DNA of 64,000 nucleotides from Closterium sp. Naga37s-1 (lineage: Eukaryota; Streptophyta; Zygnematophyceae; Desmidiales; Closteriaceae): assembly GCA_947471745.1 (NCBI GenBank), contig CANJKZ010000064.1, positions 922,001 through 986,000 on the forward strand, given 5' to 3'. Shown piece after piece: positions 11,600-22,776 of the stretch. The position numbers and the translations under genes are program-made. A model generated the notes under the pieces. The model did no database searches, was not told where the DNA came from, and saw nothing but the letters and a program-made list of their open reading frames with translations. How positions within the stretch are numbered: position 1 is the first letter of the stretch; every line of letters begins with the position of its first letter.

Positions 11600-13018
11600 A
11601 GAGGAGTCAGCATCCTTTGTCGAAGCCGTCTTCGACGCCTGCTTCTCCTTGCGCGGCTGGTTGTCTCGACGATGACGACCACCATCTGACTTTCTGCGGT
11701 TGGCGTCCCGGTCGTCGTCAGACTCGTCTCGGTTGGGGCAGTCGTACGAGAGATGGTCGGGAGCATCGCAGATGTAGCAACGGCGTCCTTCTCGATGCGA
11801 GCCACCGCGTTCGCGATCGCCTCCTTTCGCCGACTTTCCGCGGTCGGCGCCCTCCGTCGATTTCGCGTTCGACGACTTCCAGCCACCGCCTCCGCCAGAC
11901 TGCCCACGCTGCCCCTGTTGGCGTCCCTGCTTCGCCGGGGCGACGTAGTTGGCCTGCGGAAGCAGTTCTGCAGGTCGCGCAGACTCCTGCATGAACTCGT
12001 CCTGGATGATGTGGCTCAAAAGCGAGTCCTCGTTTAGAGTCTCGCGCGTGCCGGGAATTGTCAGCATCCGGCGCATTAGATTGTAGCCCGAGAGGAGGCC
12101 ACTTATGACGTGAGTGACATACGACGCCACCGAGTAGTCGACGCCGGCCATCCGCAGATCGGCCAAAACTCGCCGTGCTCGATTGCAGTACTCGGTCGCC
12201 GATTTCTGCTCCCCCATACGAATGTTGGTCAACTTCTTCTCCAGTTGATTGATGTAGAGGTCGTCGGTCGCTTTGTAGGTGCGCATGATGTACTGTCACG
12301 CTTGGTAGCCAGCATCCACCCATTGTCTGCACGGCTTCAAAGCGACCTGGACCAGAGGCGAGCAACACCTCGAAATGACCATGAAGGTCAGTAGATGAGC
12401 AGCGCGAAATTCCGCCCATAGTTCAGAGTCGTCTGCGTCCGGCGTCTCAACATTGCCGTCGACGAACTTCTTCAATCCAGCGATCTCCAGCTGAGGCTCG
12501 ATGGATTCAATCCACGTGATCAAGTCGTGTCGACCTTCGAGCGGCTTCGGCACAGCGATCTTGTCCGGCGAAAATTTAAAATACGCGATGCCTCCGTCTC
12601 GACCAGCCGACGGATGAGTCGCCGAAGTCGGCCTGACTCCACTCCGCAGAGGAGATTGGCGTCGACCATCGACGTTGCCGTTCGAGCTACCTCCAGTCGC
12701 AGACGATTGCAGCACTTGCGCATGCACACCGCCAACGCCGACGTCGGCGGCCCGAATCACTCCGCGAACCCTCGTGCTTCCACCGCCGACAACATTGCCG
12801 CCATCACCTTCGTTGTGCACGGATCGGGGAGAGGCGTACGCGTCGTCCACTTCTGCACGGAGAGGGGGGTGCTCACGCGCCCACTGCGCACGAGTTCCAG
12901 GGAGCAGAATCTCCAAGTCCGCCTTGCCGTACCCGCCAGCCTCGTGGCGTGCCCGAACACCAGCCTCTCTTGCCTGCAGAGTATCTTCTACGCCTGCTTC
13001 GACTACAGGGTCGACCAT
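11600..13018 (-). pseudogene. gag: Copia gag (one in-frame stop)
   Basis: From ATG at 13018. The middle part resembles the UBN2-type gag domain (EYCNRARRVLADLRMAGV) and a CCHC knuckle CYICDAPDHLSYDC lies near 11760. The only break is a TGA at 12296-12298; the same frame then continues. Arg/Asp/Ser-rich C-terminus merges into the pol region with a frame change near 11565. Confidence 0.85.
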
Positions 13019-13120
13019 GGCGACTAAGACGGCTACCAGCCTACAACGACTTAGGTAATGAACGCAGAAGTCGCCTAATCTGAAGGTTCTAACGTGGGGT
13101 CGTCCACGCTCACCGCAACA

Positions 13121-14047
13121 TGCGGAGAGTCACTACACAACGGGAGTGGACTACGGTGTAGGGCACGGGGTTGTGCGAGTGATCGTAGCTTGCATTAACG
13201 TTCTTACTTCTTGCTTGTGTTCACAGAGAAGTTTTGCAAGAGTTTCCACAAAGGAAGTTGAAAGAACAATTTTGCATTGAAAAGTTGATAGTAGAATGGA
13301 GGCATGCAGAACAAAAGGACTGGAATGGCATGCAACACCTAGCAAGGGCAAAATCTGCCAGCGCAGCAGAGGAGCGGCTTGCCAACGCTGCAGCAGAGTT
13401 GTCTGCCAGCGTTGCACTGCGCGCGGTCTGCCAGCACTGCAGTCGCAGGTGACTATCTGCAGTCGCAGGTAACTATCTGCAGTCGCACGTTGTCTATCTG
13501 CGCAGATGTGCGCACATGCCAAGTAGGTGCAGGTTGACGGTTTCACCGTCAGGAACATTGCGGAGGTGCCAGGTAGAAAACGTGTCGTCGGTTTCGCCAG
13601 GTGCGCACCGTCGACCACGTGATGCCGTTCCGCAGGTAGAACTTCGTCAAAACCTCCTGGGCGAAAGTTCGCACACCTCCGCAGAGTTTCGCACACCTCT
13701 GCGAATTCGGTCGACCAGCTCGACATCGCTCGGTCGAACAGCGTTCGCCGAGCAGAGCTCCTCGACCCGAACTCTTCTAGCAGAGCTCCTCGACCCAAAC
13801 TCTTCGACCAGAGTTCCTCGACCAGGATCGTCGACCAGCGCTCTTCGACGGGAGCTCGTCGCGCAGAGATCGTCGACCAGAGCTTATCGCGCAGAGCTCG
13901 TCGACCGGATCTTGTCGAGCAGAGCCTGCTCGACCGCAACTTCCGTCGAACTGCAGAAGCCCATTTCGTCGACCAATCCGTCGCGAACTTCTCGTCGACG
14001 GCGAGATCGGCTGCGCCCAAGCGAGGGCGGGGCCTTTCTCTTCGACA
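13121..14047 (-). repeat. 5' LTR of the copia element
   Basis: 927 bp. It differs from the 3' LTR by scattered substitutions and a 28-bp duplicated segment near 13775-13803 (AGCTCCTCGACCCAAACTCT). On the minus strand the sequence after it (revcomp of 13100-13120) does not match the usual iMet primer-binding site, so the primer tRNA is unresolved. Confidence 0.92.
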
Positions 14048-14052
14048 GGGAT

Positions 14053-14975
14053 ACCAACATCAATCATCAGCGATCGCGACACGAAATTCACCAGCAACTG
14101 TGGCAGGAACCTGTGGCAGCAGTTCGGCACGCGACTACAGTTTAGCTCATCGTACCACCCCGAAACCGACGGACAGTTAGAACGGACAAACCAAACCATG
14201 GAGCAGTTAATCTGAGCCACGTGCGACGACCCGACAACATGGGAACAGCAGCTGCCACTCATCGAATTCGCATGCAACAACTCCACGTCAGCCACGACGC
14301 AGCAGTCACTATTTTACCTCAACTACGGACAAAACCCAACTGTACACATTACCCCGAATCCCGACAACCCGGTACCACGCGCGCAACAGTTCGCAGAAAT
14401 ATTACAGGCAGCACGGACCCGGGCAGCATACGCCATAAAAAAAAATAGAACATCATTGCTAAGCGTAACGCCGACCGCCACCGTCGCCCCGTTACTTACC
14501 AGCCCGACGACCTCGTATTACTTGACACCCAAAACCTCCGCCTGCCCATTACTCCGAATCTCCGCCCCCGGTATTGTGGGCCATTCCGTATCAGCCACAT
14601 GATCACACCCGTCACCGCCCACCTCCTCCTCCCTGCTGACTGGTACGTCAGCCCGTCATTCCACGTCAGCTAACCCGCCCATACTTCCCCTCCACCAGCC
14701 AACTGCCTCGCAACCGCCCCGCCAGCATGACACGACCACCAACAGAGCCAGTCATTACACCCGAAAAAATCCTGAGCCACCGACTTCGTGACCCACGTGG
14801 AGCTCGCAGGATCGAGGTCTTGATTCGCTGGAAGGACCGCACGCCCACCGAGGACAACTGGGTGCCCCTGGACATAATTAAAAGCCACCCCGTCCTTACC
14901 GAGTATCTCCGCAGCCGCAATTTTCGAGATGTACACGCACTCTCTCGCCTCGACCATTGCTCCCGCCACTGTACA
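14053..14975 (+). pseudogene. pol: Chromovirus pol, 3' part (integrase end, chromodomain)
   Basis: Continues the integrase core directly after the copia target duplication with PTSIISDRDTKF and SYHPETDGQLERTNQ, then a C-terminal region with a CGPFRI box (about 14575-14595). A chromodomain follows at about 14755-14910: EKILSHRL, IRWKDRTPTEDNWVPL. A TGA at 14213-14215 interrupts the frame after MEQLI. The chromodomain is thought to steer integration by binding modified histones. Confidence 0.9.
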
Positions 14976-15194
14976 CCTAACGACCCAACCTCACGGTTTG
15001 GTTGGTAACCCGCGCTCCGGTCCTCCGCCTCGACATTCCCAACCTCGGCGCTAGGCCCGTCGCGCACCACATTCTCGCGCATGACCGTTACCCCGCTAGG
15101 CTTTCGCTATATATTGTTCGCTCATTCCTTCGCTCATTGTACTTTTGCTTCGATTGTGCAATTCTCGCTCGCTCACTCAATTGCACTCGTAACA
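14930..15194 (+). repeat. 3' LTR of the chromovirus (5'-shortened)
   Basis: Ends CTCGTAACA directly before the GATAC duplication. It matches the 5' LTR from about 14945 onwards, with the TRIM-free site at 14982-14986 and the TATA-like box at about 15108. The first ~110 bp of the 5' LTR are missing; the probable start TGTACACG overlaps the end of the chromodomain frame. Confidence 0.85.
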
Positions 15195-15199
15195 GATAC

Positions 15200-16600
15200 C
15201 CATGTGACCAAAAGTGATAAAACGGGCTTAAAGCTCGCGTCTCATATTTTTCTCCGTTTTACACTTGGACGCGTTTAACACTTGGTTGGGTTCCGTGACT
15301 GGTTGACGAATGTGACGAGCTGGGGTGCGTTTCTGGCGGAACCAATCACGGAGGTGCATTCCCAACCAAGTGTACGTATAGTTTCCCCTGAACCATAGAC
15401 AAGATTGCATACAACTGCATAGGCGTATAGACGAAAGTTGCATGCCTATGACGTTGGCCCCTTGTCGGGGGACAAAGGCTGTGAACGCCACTGTGCCAAA
15501 TTCAAAAGTGTCCGACAATGTTTATTGGCTGTCACCTTGCGATTTCTTGATAGTCTACCAACAATGTTGACGAGTGTCAAAAGGCCAAGTTGACACTGCC
15601 CACTTTGACATGTCATGAGTACAGCCATTCCCATTAGGCTCACGAAACATTTTAGGGCGGAGAGGATTATAACGTGCATTTTGTTTCGAGAGCCTCGTCG
15701 ATTTCGCCATCGCCAAAATCGGAACTGTAATGAACCTAGAAGTTTCAATTCCGAAATATCAGGAAATTTGGGGGTGACATCCCTTGGTGTGTCTGGTTGC
15801 GCCTCCGTAGATGTACTTTTCAGCATGTTCGGCAAACCGTTTTTCTAGTGGAGGGGCCGTTGTTCGTGTTCGAATGCACGAGGGATAGGTTGCAATCGGG
15901 GACCATCAAATGCCACGGGATTAGGTGAGCATCGACTGTATAGACACGACCACCCCCGTGGCTTGTTGGTTCGGTCCGCTCTGTCCGACCTGTCTGCTCT
16001 ACTGTCTGTCTGAAACGCGCAAGACTGCTCTGCCAGTGCTGAGCGCATGGCGCGGGAGGGAGGGAAGGGAAGGGGGGAGCCCAGCCGTGGTGTACCTCGC
16101 CTCGCCCCTCGGGGATGGGGGAAATTGCTGCGGGGGAGGGGGGCAAAGACATCGAGATTTGCTGCGCTGCCGGGACGGTTGGGGAGGAGATACTGAAACG
16201 AAAGGGCAAGGAGGCTCCCCCCTCCTAGACACAGTTCAGCTTTCTGGCGGAGCGCTTGACTTCACTCTCCGCCGGATCGGCCGGCGGATGTCGAGGGGAG
16301 GGCTCTGGCAGACGACATCCGTCGACGACATCCCTCGAGATACAAGTTACGTCGGTTACAGACACTTCGTTTCTTTTCGCCTTACGGTTTGTAAACGGAC
16401 GCCGCCGGCGGATGTCGAGGGTTAAAAGTATCAAATGGGGGTTCGGGAGGATTGGTCAGTGGTCATCACAACACGGAAGTCACCGTAAGTTGAAACGCTG
16501 ACCATGCATACACCCAGCCGCCAGTGGAAGAGCCAAGACGTCACTGGCTTGGGTGATGTATGCACCTGCATTCGCTAAAAGCGCGGTTCGATAAAGTCCT
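15200..16600. other. Intergenic, no recognised gene
   Basis: Between the transposon block and the promoter of the second glycosyltransferase gene. It holds short direct and inverted copies of GCGGATGTCGAGGG / CGACATCC around 16283-16425 and a 59-bp block at 16212-16270 that recurs at 27409-27460. A 129-codon minus-strand frame at 15446-15835 resembles nothing I know and is not called. Confidence 0.6.
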
Positions 16601-16625
16601 CGGTGTGGCGATGGTGGAGGGGTTC

Positions 16626-16633
16626 TATAAAAG
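16626..16633 (+). promoter_or_regulatory. TATA box candidate
   Basis: TATAAAAG, 366 bp upstream of the ATG at 16999 of the complete GT23-like gene. It would give a 5' UTR of about 335 nt containing three CACCAATGG(G) repeats at 16887-16925. Confidence 0.5.
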
Positions 16634-16998
16634 AGTCCGCTGCCCGCTGCCCGCACCTCGCAAAAACCTACAGGAACGCAGCAGTTCCACTCGTGGACAT
16701 TTGAGACGTTCCCCCGAGCACTGAACGCCAGAAGGACCAGAGGCAGAGCAAGGACGGCAGATGAGCACACCACCACTGCAGCCGCAGTGCGCGCCACTGC
16801 CACTGCAGCGCAACCGCGTCGGATAGGAAGGAATGTCCTCGCTCGTGCGGTTCCGAGGAACTCCACGTCACCTCGTGATGGGCCATCACCAATGGGTGAT
16901 GGTCACCAATGGGATGGTCACCAATGCTACGATATATCTCTTGGCCCTTCCATTAGACATCACATCTCATTCGTTTCTTGCGAGGACGCCACACCACC

Positions 16999-17662
16999 AT
17001 GTCTCTCGTCATCGTCGTCTCGCTCCTCTTGCTCTGCGCATCGCAGCCGTCCGTCTTGGCGCAGATGCCCAACACGCCAGGTGGGCAGATCGGCGGCGAG
17101 GCGGGTATCGAGCGAGCCATGTCGCTTTTCCGAGTGAGTTGGTGCTTGCTCCCGTCTGCACACAGCACAGCTTACTGATGGGGAAATACATTCCAAGAGC
17201 TTAGCTTGCGCGCCGTGCCTGCGAATCCTGATACGCCAAATCACAGTTGACTTCCCCTCTCTCCTCGCTCCTCGTTCCTCGCTCCTCGCTACTCCGTCCT
17301 CGCGTCTCGCTCGCTCTTCCCCTGAACTCATCACTTCGCCTTCCCACCCTGTCTTGATCCGTCAGTTATGGGAGGAGGCCTACGGATTGAAACACGACGT
17401 CCACATGCCGCCCTCAAAAATCACCTTGCCGTCCATCGTGCCGCCGGCCCCGCACCTGGAGGAGTGCGAGGCGCTGACAGCGGCGAGGAAGGAGTCGGAG
17501 AGACGCGAAGGCAACGGGCAGCCTCGTGTGTGGGCGCGGCCTGTTAATAACTGCCCCGAATGCAACCCGCAACCACCATGGGTACTATGACTGCTATGGC
17601 ACCACCATATTCGTCCTTTCACTGGAATTGAAAAGGTACGTTAAAATGTTTAACAGTTTGTT

Positions 17663-17694
<32 letters not shown>

Positions 17695-20600
17695 TTTTTT
17701 TTTTTTTTTCGTTAAAAGAAGTGTCTTTTCCCGTCCTTCCTTACCTCGCATGTCATGTGAGGACTTAGCACGAACGAGCATGTCGTGCTGTCCTATTACT
17801 TCTCCAGGGGAGGTGGGTGTAAGGAAGACAAATAGGATTTTTTATCTCCAAACAGTACCCATCACCATCCCCTGCCCACCCCCTCCCAACCCCCAGGTGC
17901 GCGGATCCGACGCGGACAACCTACCGCTGACGCGCGTGGCGCAGCGGGATCTGTGGAATCACCAGCTGTTCCCCGGTCGCTGCGACGGCAAGCGGCTGCT
18001 CGTCGTGCCGTGGCCCAAAGGGTCCAGCCACGGCATGGGCTCACAGGTGGGGTCGGGAGGGATGGCTCCCTGTCTGGCACGGCAGGGCGTGCCTTCCGGG
18101 TTGGATTGGACAGTGAGAGTCGGAAAGAAGAGTGAGTTTGGCTGCTGGTATTGAGGGGCTTGCAAACGAGAGTCGGGGTGCTCAAGAGGTGGGTGGAAGT
18201 GGCTTCCTGGTCAGTTGGTTTCCCTTCCTCCCTCTCTCTCTCCCTCCCTCCGTCCCTCCCTCCGGTTCGTTCTCCTTCCCTGACGTCCTCTCTCCCGTTT
18301 CCCTCCCTCCCTTGCACCCACCCACCCACTGGCACCATCAGATTCACTTGATGAGCACTTTCCTGAGCCTGGCCTTGATCCACAACCGCACACTCGTGCC
18401 CACGCCTGAATCGTACGACCGCGCCCACTCCGAGACATGCAATGGTGAGCTCTACGCCCAGCTTATGCTAAGCCTGCCTTAGTGAGGACCTACCGTAATC
18501 TCCTGCATACAGGACCCCCCCACCCCCCCCCAACCCCACCCCGTATAAGAGACCCCAGGTCTTTTATCCGGAATAGGTGTTTTATGTTGGCAGGTATATG
18601 TTAGGACCCTTGTTTTGTAACTGAATATTATGCCGTAAGACCCCCCTTCTGCTCGAGATTCCTATTTTGAGCAACAATTACGCTCGGGCGCAATAGATTG
18701 TAGGTAATGGTTGAATCTTGAATTCCGACGCGTTCAAGGCGGCAGGCGCGACACCTGACGATAACTTCGACGCGACCATCTCTCACAATAATATAACCTA
18801 TCTCTCACGATAACCCATCTCTCATGACACCTGAGTGTTCGAAAAGCTTCACGTGTAAAATAAGAGTCCCGGGTTTTGTCCGGAGGGTTATGGTACAACC
18901 TCCATTTCTGTGGATATGTGTGCGTGCTTCTGTGTATCCGTTTGGATCTACGCGTTTCTATGAGCATGTGCGCGTTTCTATTTGCGTCGATGTGTCTCTG
19001 TGCCTTTACTATGCGTTTCTGTGTGTATGTATGATATGTGGATCTGGTTTTCCAACACCGCATTGTTAACCAACTCCTCCCCCAACGCCCATTCCACACC
19101 GAGTGGGTCTTACACGTCGGCACCATGCTCAACCGCTTCCTTTTCCCACCCCCACTCCCCGTTCCCTACCCACGGGCCACCACCCCCACGCGTCCCCCCA
19201 CACCCTCCCCTCTCCATTCCCAGCCACGAGGACGGGCGGGTCGTGGAATTGTTACTTCTTCCCAATAGTGAATCCCGACTGTGAGCGCGTAGTGACGGAT
19301 ATGATCGCCAAGAGCACCATGCCGGCCATGTCCTCGGACCCCAAGGGCCACAATAGCCTCGCTGCCTCGGCCGACCTGGTTGTTTACCTTGACTCCAGCG
19401 CTGACCGGCAGATGACCTACGAGTCTGGCGCTTCCAAGTGAGTCCTAGGGGACGGGGAAGGGGGTAAGGGGAAGGGGGGAAGGGGAATGGGGTAAGGGGA
19501 AGGGGCGAAGGGAAAGGGGGGAAGGGGAAGGGGGGAAGGGTGTGGGGTGTGAAGGGTGCAGGGAATGTGGGGTGGGTGGGTGCATTGCTGAAGGTTGCCA
19601 TTGAGATGGTTATGGGGTCCGGGGTAATGATTTAGGGTTGTGGCAAGGTGAAGGGGGTGAGGAGATGTGTGTGGGGCCCCAAGTGTCAGGAGGATATACA
19701 TTCGCGTCCTCTTTTCCCTCGCACCTCTCCCGCCCTCTCCCTCTTCCCAGGGTCTCCCGCTCCTTACCTCTGCCACTCACTCTCCCTCCCTCCTCCTCTC
19801 CCACTCTCCCCCTCTCCCTCTCTCCAGCACTCTCGTACTCCTGCACTCCCTCACACCCCTCTCCCCTCCCCTCCTCCATGTTCCTATTTGCTTCCCAAGC
19901 TCAAAGCCCCACCCCCGCCCCCCACTTCCCCAGGCTATGGGGCGATGCGTACCTGAGGGCTCCGAATGTGCTGGATCACATGGGGGAGCGGCCATATGTT
20001 AACAATATATACCTCATGGTGCGTGTGTGTGTGTGCGCTTGCTCGTGGGTGCGGGTGTACAAATGAATCAGCATCGTACACAATCAGCTGGTCGGTACGC
20101 AGGGTTAACAAATCATATCATATCATCCACATGGTGAACGCCCAGCTAGACCACCTCCTGCCCCGTAACCTCTCTCTTCCGGCCTCCCTCTCCCTCCCTT
20201 CCCCCACCCTCCCTCTCCCCTTCCCTCCCCTCTCTCTCTCCCTCCCCGTACCCCTCCCCCCTCGCCCGCATTCCTCGTTCGTCTGGCAGGTGAACTGGTG
20301 GCGATCCCAAGCGTCGCGCTTCATGATGCGCTGGCCCTCGCCGCACATGTGCCACGAGACCAACAAGGAGCGCCACATGGCCTACGGCCTCCACACCGCC
20401 TCGTACCTCTCGCGCTACCTTGAAACACAGGCCGAGATCATACGGGCCGTCGCGGGCAATGTATCCGAGACAGACGAATCCAAGAAGCTTGTCGGGATCT
20501 CCACTGGCCCTCCGGGGCCCATCGAGACGCAAATGTGGTCTGTCCGGGGGTTCAAGGGGTGTAATGAGACGTGCATGAGTGCGGCGGATGCCAAGGCAAT

Positions 20601-21220
20601 TAAGGATAGTTACGCATCGGTGGGAGGGGAGCCGTTTGTGATGCGGCCGATCGTGAGTGTGCACGTGCGGCAGAGCGACAAGGGAACTGAGATGCGCCTG
20701 TCGTCGTTCGCCACGCACATGTTCCTTGTGCATCGGCTGCGGCGCTTCTCGCCGGACCTGCGATACGTGTGGCTCAATACAGAGATGGCGGTGCGTGGGC
20801 CAACAAATGCTTGCCTTGCCCACGCCGTATTCCACCTCTATCGTTTGACAATGGCTTCGCATCGCTCACCTTCCCTCACTCGCGATCCACCCCTTGTCCT
20901 GCTTTTCCTCCCATGTACCTTCTTCCCTACCTTCTCTCCCACCTGTCTTACAGTCTGTGGTGAAGGAATCAGCCTTGTACACTGATTGGAGGTTCCTCTA
21001 CTCCTCCAACTCGCGCCAGCAGGAGGATTCCAGGTCTAACCGCGAGTATGAGTTCAAGCAGTCAGTCACAGCTAGTTTCGCGAGCGCTATTATTGCGTCG
21101 CAGTGCGATTACTTCGTGGGTGCGCTCGGGTCTAACTGGAGCCGACTGATTAACGAACTGCGCGGCACGAACGGGCGGTTGCTCGCCGGTTTTTTTACAG
21201 TCAACATGGGGGACTGGTAG
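16999..21220 (+). CDS. GT23 (FUT8-like) glycosyltransferase, complete
   Basis: Exons 16999-17133, 17366-17581, 17897-18046, 18342-18444, 19224-19437, 19934-20018, 20290-20790, 20954-21220; phases agree and the total is 1671 nt (556 aa). Residues 1-22 form a hydrophobic signal peptide or anchor (LVIVVSLLLLCASQ). The middle has DLWNHQLFPGRCD, GMGSQIH and NRTLV blocks. The catalytic part has WWRSQ, VHVRQSDKGTEM (nucleotide-sugar site) and CDYFVGALGSNWSRLINEL. Length matches FUT8 (~575 aa). The likely role is transfer of fucose from GDP-fucose in the Golgi; the acceptor is unknown. It is a tandem paralogue of the gene at 1-1685. The exon 2 end is the weakest point: the donor GTACTA at 17582 keeps phase, whereas a stronger AG|GTACGT donor lies at 17636 beyond an in-frame stop. 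Confidence 0.78.
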
Positions 21221-22200
21221 CCACATTTATCCAGAGATATTGAGTATTCCGCATTCGGGTGTACCATGATATACGGTACGGTGAGTGATAGCTTGATGAA
21301 ACGGTCGAAACGAGGATTGCACCAAGGTGTCAAAATATACTAATTTTGACGGCCGAGCTCGTACGAAACATCCTACTTTTCGGTCCTAAAATTGGTATGG
21401 TGAGCTCAGCGTTCAGCTTATGCATCTGTATAACAGCCCACTGTTGTATGTGTACATATTCGTGGATATGTATCCGTTTCGATTTTAGGAGATTTTATGC
21501 GTTATGTACGCGAATGTGTGTTCTCTATGCGTACTTACATCTATGCTCATGGTTCTGTGCTTTTCCATGGCGGCAATCGGTGCGTCCCACACCGAGTACG
21601 TCAGTGGACAGCACTTGCAGGCCATTTGATCATATGCTCGAACCTCCCTCACATTCCGGCGTGGCTGGCATGCTCAGCCTGACACCCAACCCGACAGCAC
21701 ATGGACTCACTTCGGAGCAAAATGATAGTTTGCGGAGGCGCACCTGCATTATACCTCTCCAGGAGTCGTCGTCACATATAGGCGCCGCATGGCATGCTTG
21801 AAGACGCTGGAATTGTAGCGCATCGCGGTAGCGGTGGAAAAGCGGACGTCACGTCACAAGTCTTAGGAATTCTCACTCGGAATGCGAGCCAATCAGCGTT
21901 CAGGTGCCCTTGCGGCGAGTGACTTCTCCGAGACGTATGACATCAAGTCGATGATATCAAGGCGACTCGGAAGTAGCCAGCACCACGTGGTCATGCTCGC
22001 CGTCACCGTCTTACTAGTGGTGAGTGCACACCGCCTTTCGAGGTGTGAACTCTAGTACACGTGCGATATACAACAGGCTCCGAACCGAACCCTCAAGGCA
22101 ATCTCCCCCCTGGGTTGTGAGTTTTGAGATGGTGGTGGTTTGTTACGAATCGTCGAATTCAAATTAGTCGGAGAGTCGACGAGCCGACGAGCCGCAGAGC
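21221..22200. other. Intergenic, no recognised gene
   Basis: Separates two glycosyltransferase genes. The stretch 21440-21620 weakly resembles part of intron 4 of the upstream gene (about 18900-19110: both have GTGGATATGT...TCCGTTT and CACACCGAGT). No TATA box or exon could be supported. Confidence 0.5.
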
Positions 22201-22214
22201 TCTCGTGGCTCAGC

Positions 22215-22655
22215 CACCTCGTGCTCACTCCCTCCCACCCATGCTCACTCCTACCCATGCTCACTCCCACCCACCCATGCTCATTCCCACCCATGCTCAC
22301 TCCCACAAAACCCATGCTCACTCCCACAAAACCCATGCTCACTCCCACCCACCAAGCTCACTCCCACCCACCCATGCTCACTCCTACCCATGCTCACTCC
22401 CACCCACCCATGCTCATTCCCACCCATGCTCACTCCCACAAAACCCATGCTCACTCCCACAAAACCCATGCTCACTCCCACCCACCAAGCTCACTCCCAC
22501 CCACCCATGCTCACTCCTACCCATGCTCACTCCCACCCACCCATGCTCATTCCCACCCATGCTCACTCCCACAAAACCCATGCTCACTCCCACAAAACCC
22601 ATGCTCACTCCCACCCACCCATGCTCACTCCCACCCACCCATGCTCACTCCCATC
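22215..22655 (+). repeat. Minisatellite, CATGCTCACTCCCAC units
   Basis: Higher-order unit of about 132 bp repeated at least 2.3 times, built from variants of CCCATGCTCACTCCCACC with spacers AAAA, CCA and TTCCCA. Since 132 is divisible by 3 and stops are absent, all three forward frames stay open, so long frames here are not evidence for coding. Confidence 0.9.
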
Positions 22656-22776
22656 CTCTCATTTGCGAACCCCAGTCAAAGCATTCCGTTCCACCCCCTT
22701 TCCTTCTCCACTTCTTCCGTCCCACCCCTCCCCTCCTCCTCCCTCTGTTTCCCCCCTGGAGCAGCTCCTTTCCCCG

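Larger units (their letters stand above)
6960..14052 (-). mobile_element. Ty1/copia retrotransposon inserted in chromovirus integrase
   Basis: The element covers 6965-14047 on the minus strand and is flanked by the 5-bp target duplication GGGAT (6960-6964 and 14048-14052). Both LTR copies begin TGCGGAGAG on the plus strand and end TTCGACA. Internal order on the minus strand is gag, protease, integrase, RT, RNase H, the copia order. All three coding parts carry stops or frameshifts, so this copy looks dead. Its insertion separates LHGI from the rest of the chromovirus integrase core. Confidence 0.95.
2289..15199 (+). mobile_element. Ty3/gypsy chromovirus with nested insertions
   Basis: The LTR retrotransposon occupies 2294-15194, flanked by the target duplication GATAC (2289-2293 and 15195-15199). 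It is in plus orientation: 5' LTR, iMet-like primer-binding site, gag with zinc knuckle, protease, reverse transcriptase, RNase H, integrase with HHCC and GPF-like region, chromodomain, 3' LTR. Two later elements sit inside it: a TRIM in the 5' LTR and a whole copia element in the integrase. Removing those leaves roughly 5.4 kb, a usual size for the family. Several stops and frameshifts make it non-autonomous. The chromodomain places it with chromoviruses. Confidence 0.93.
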
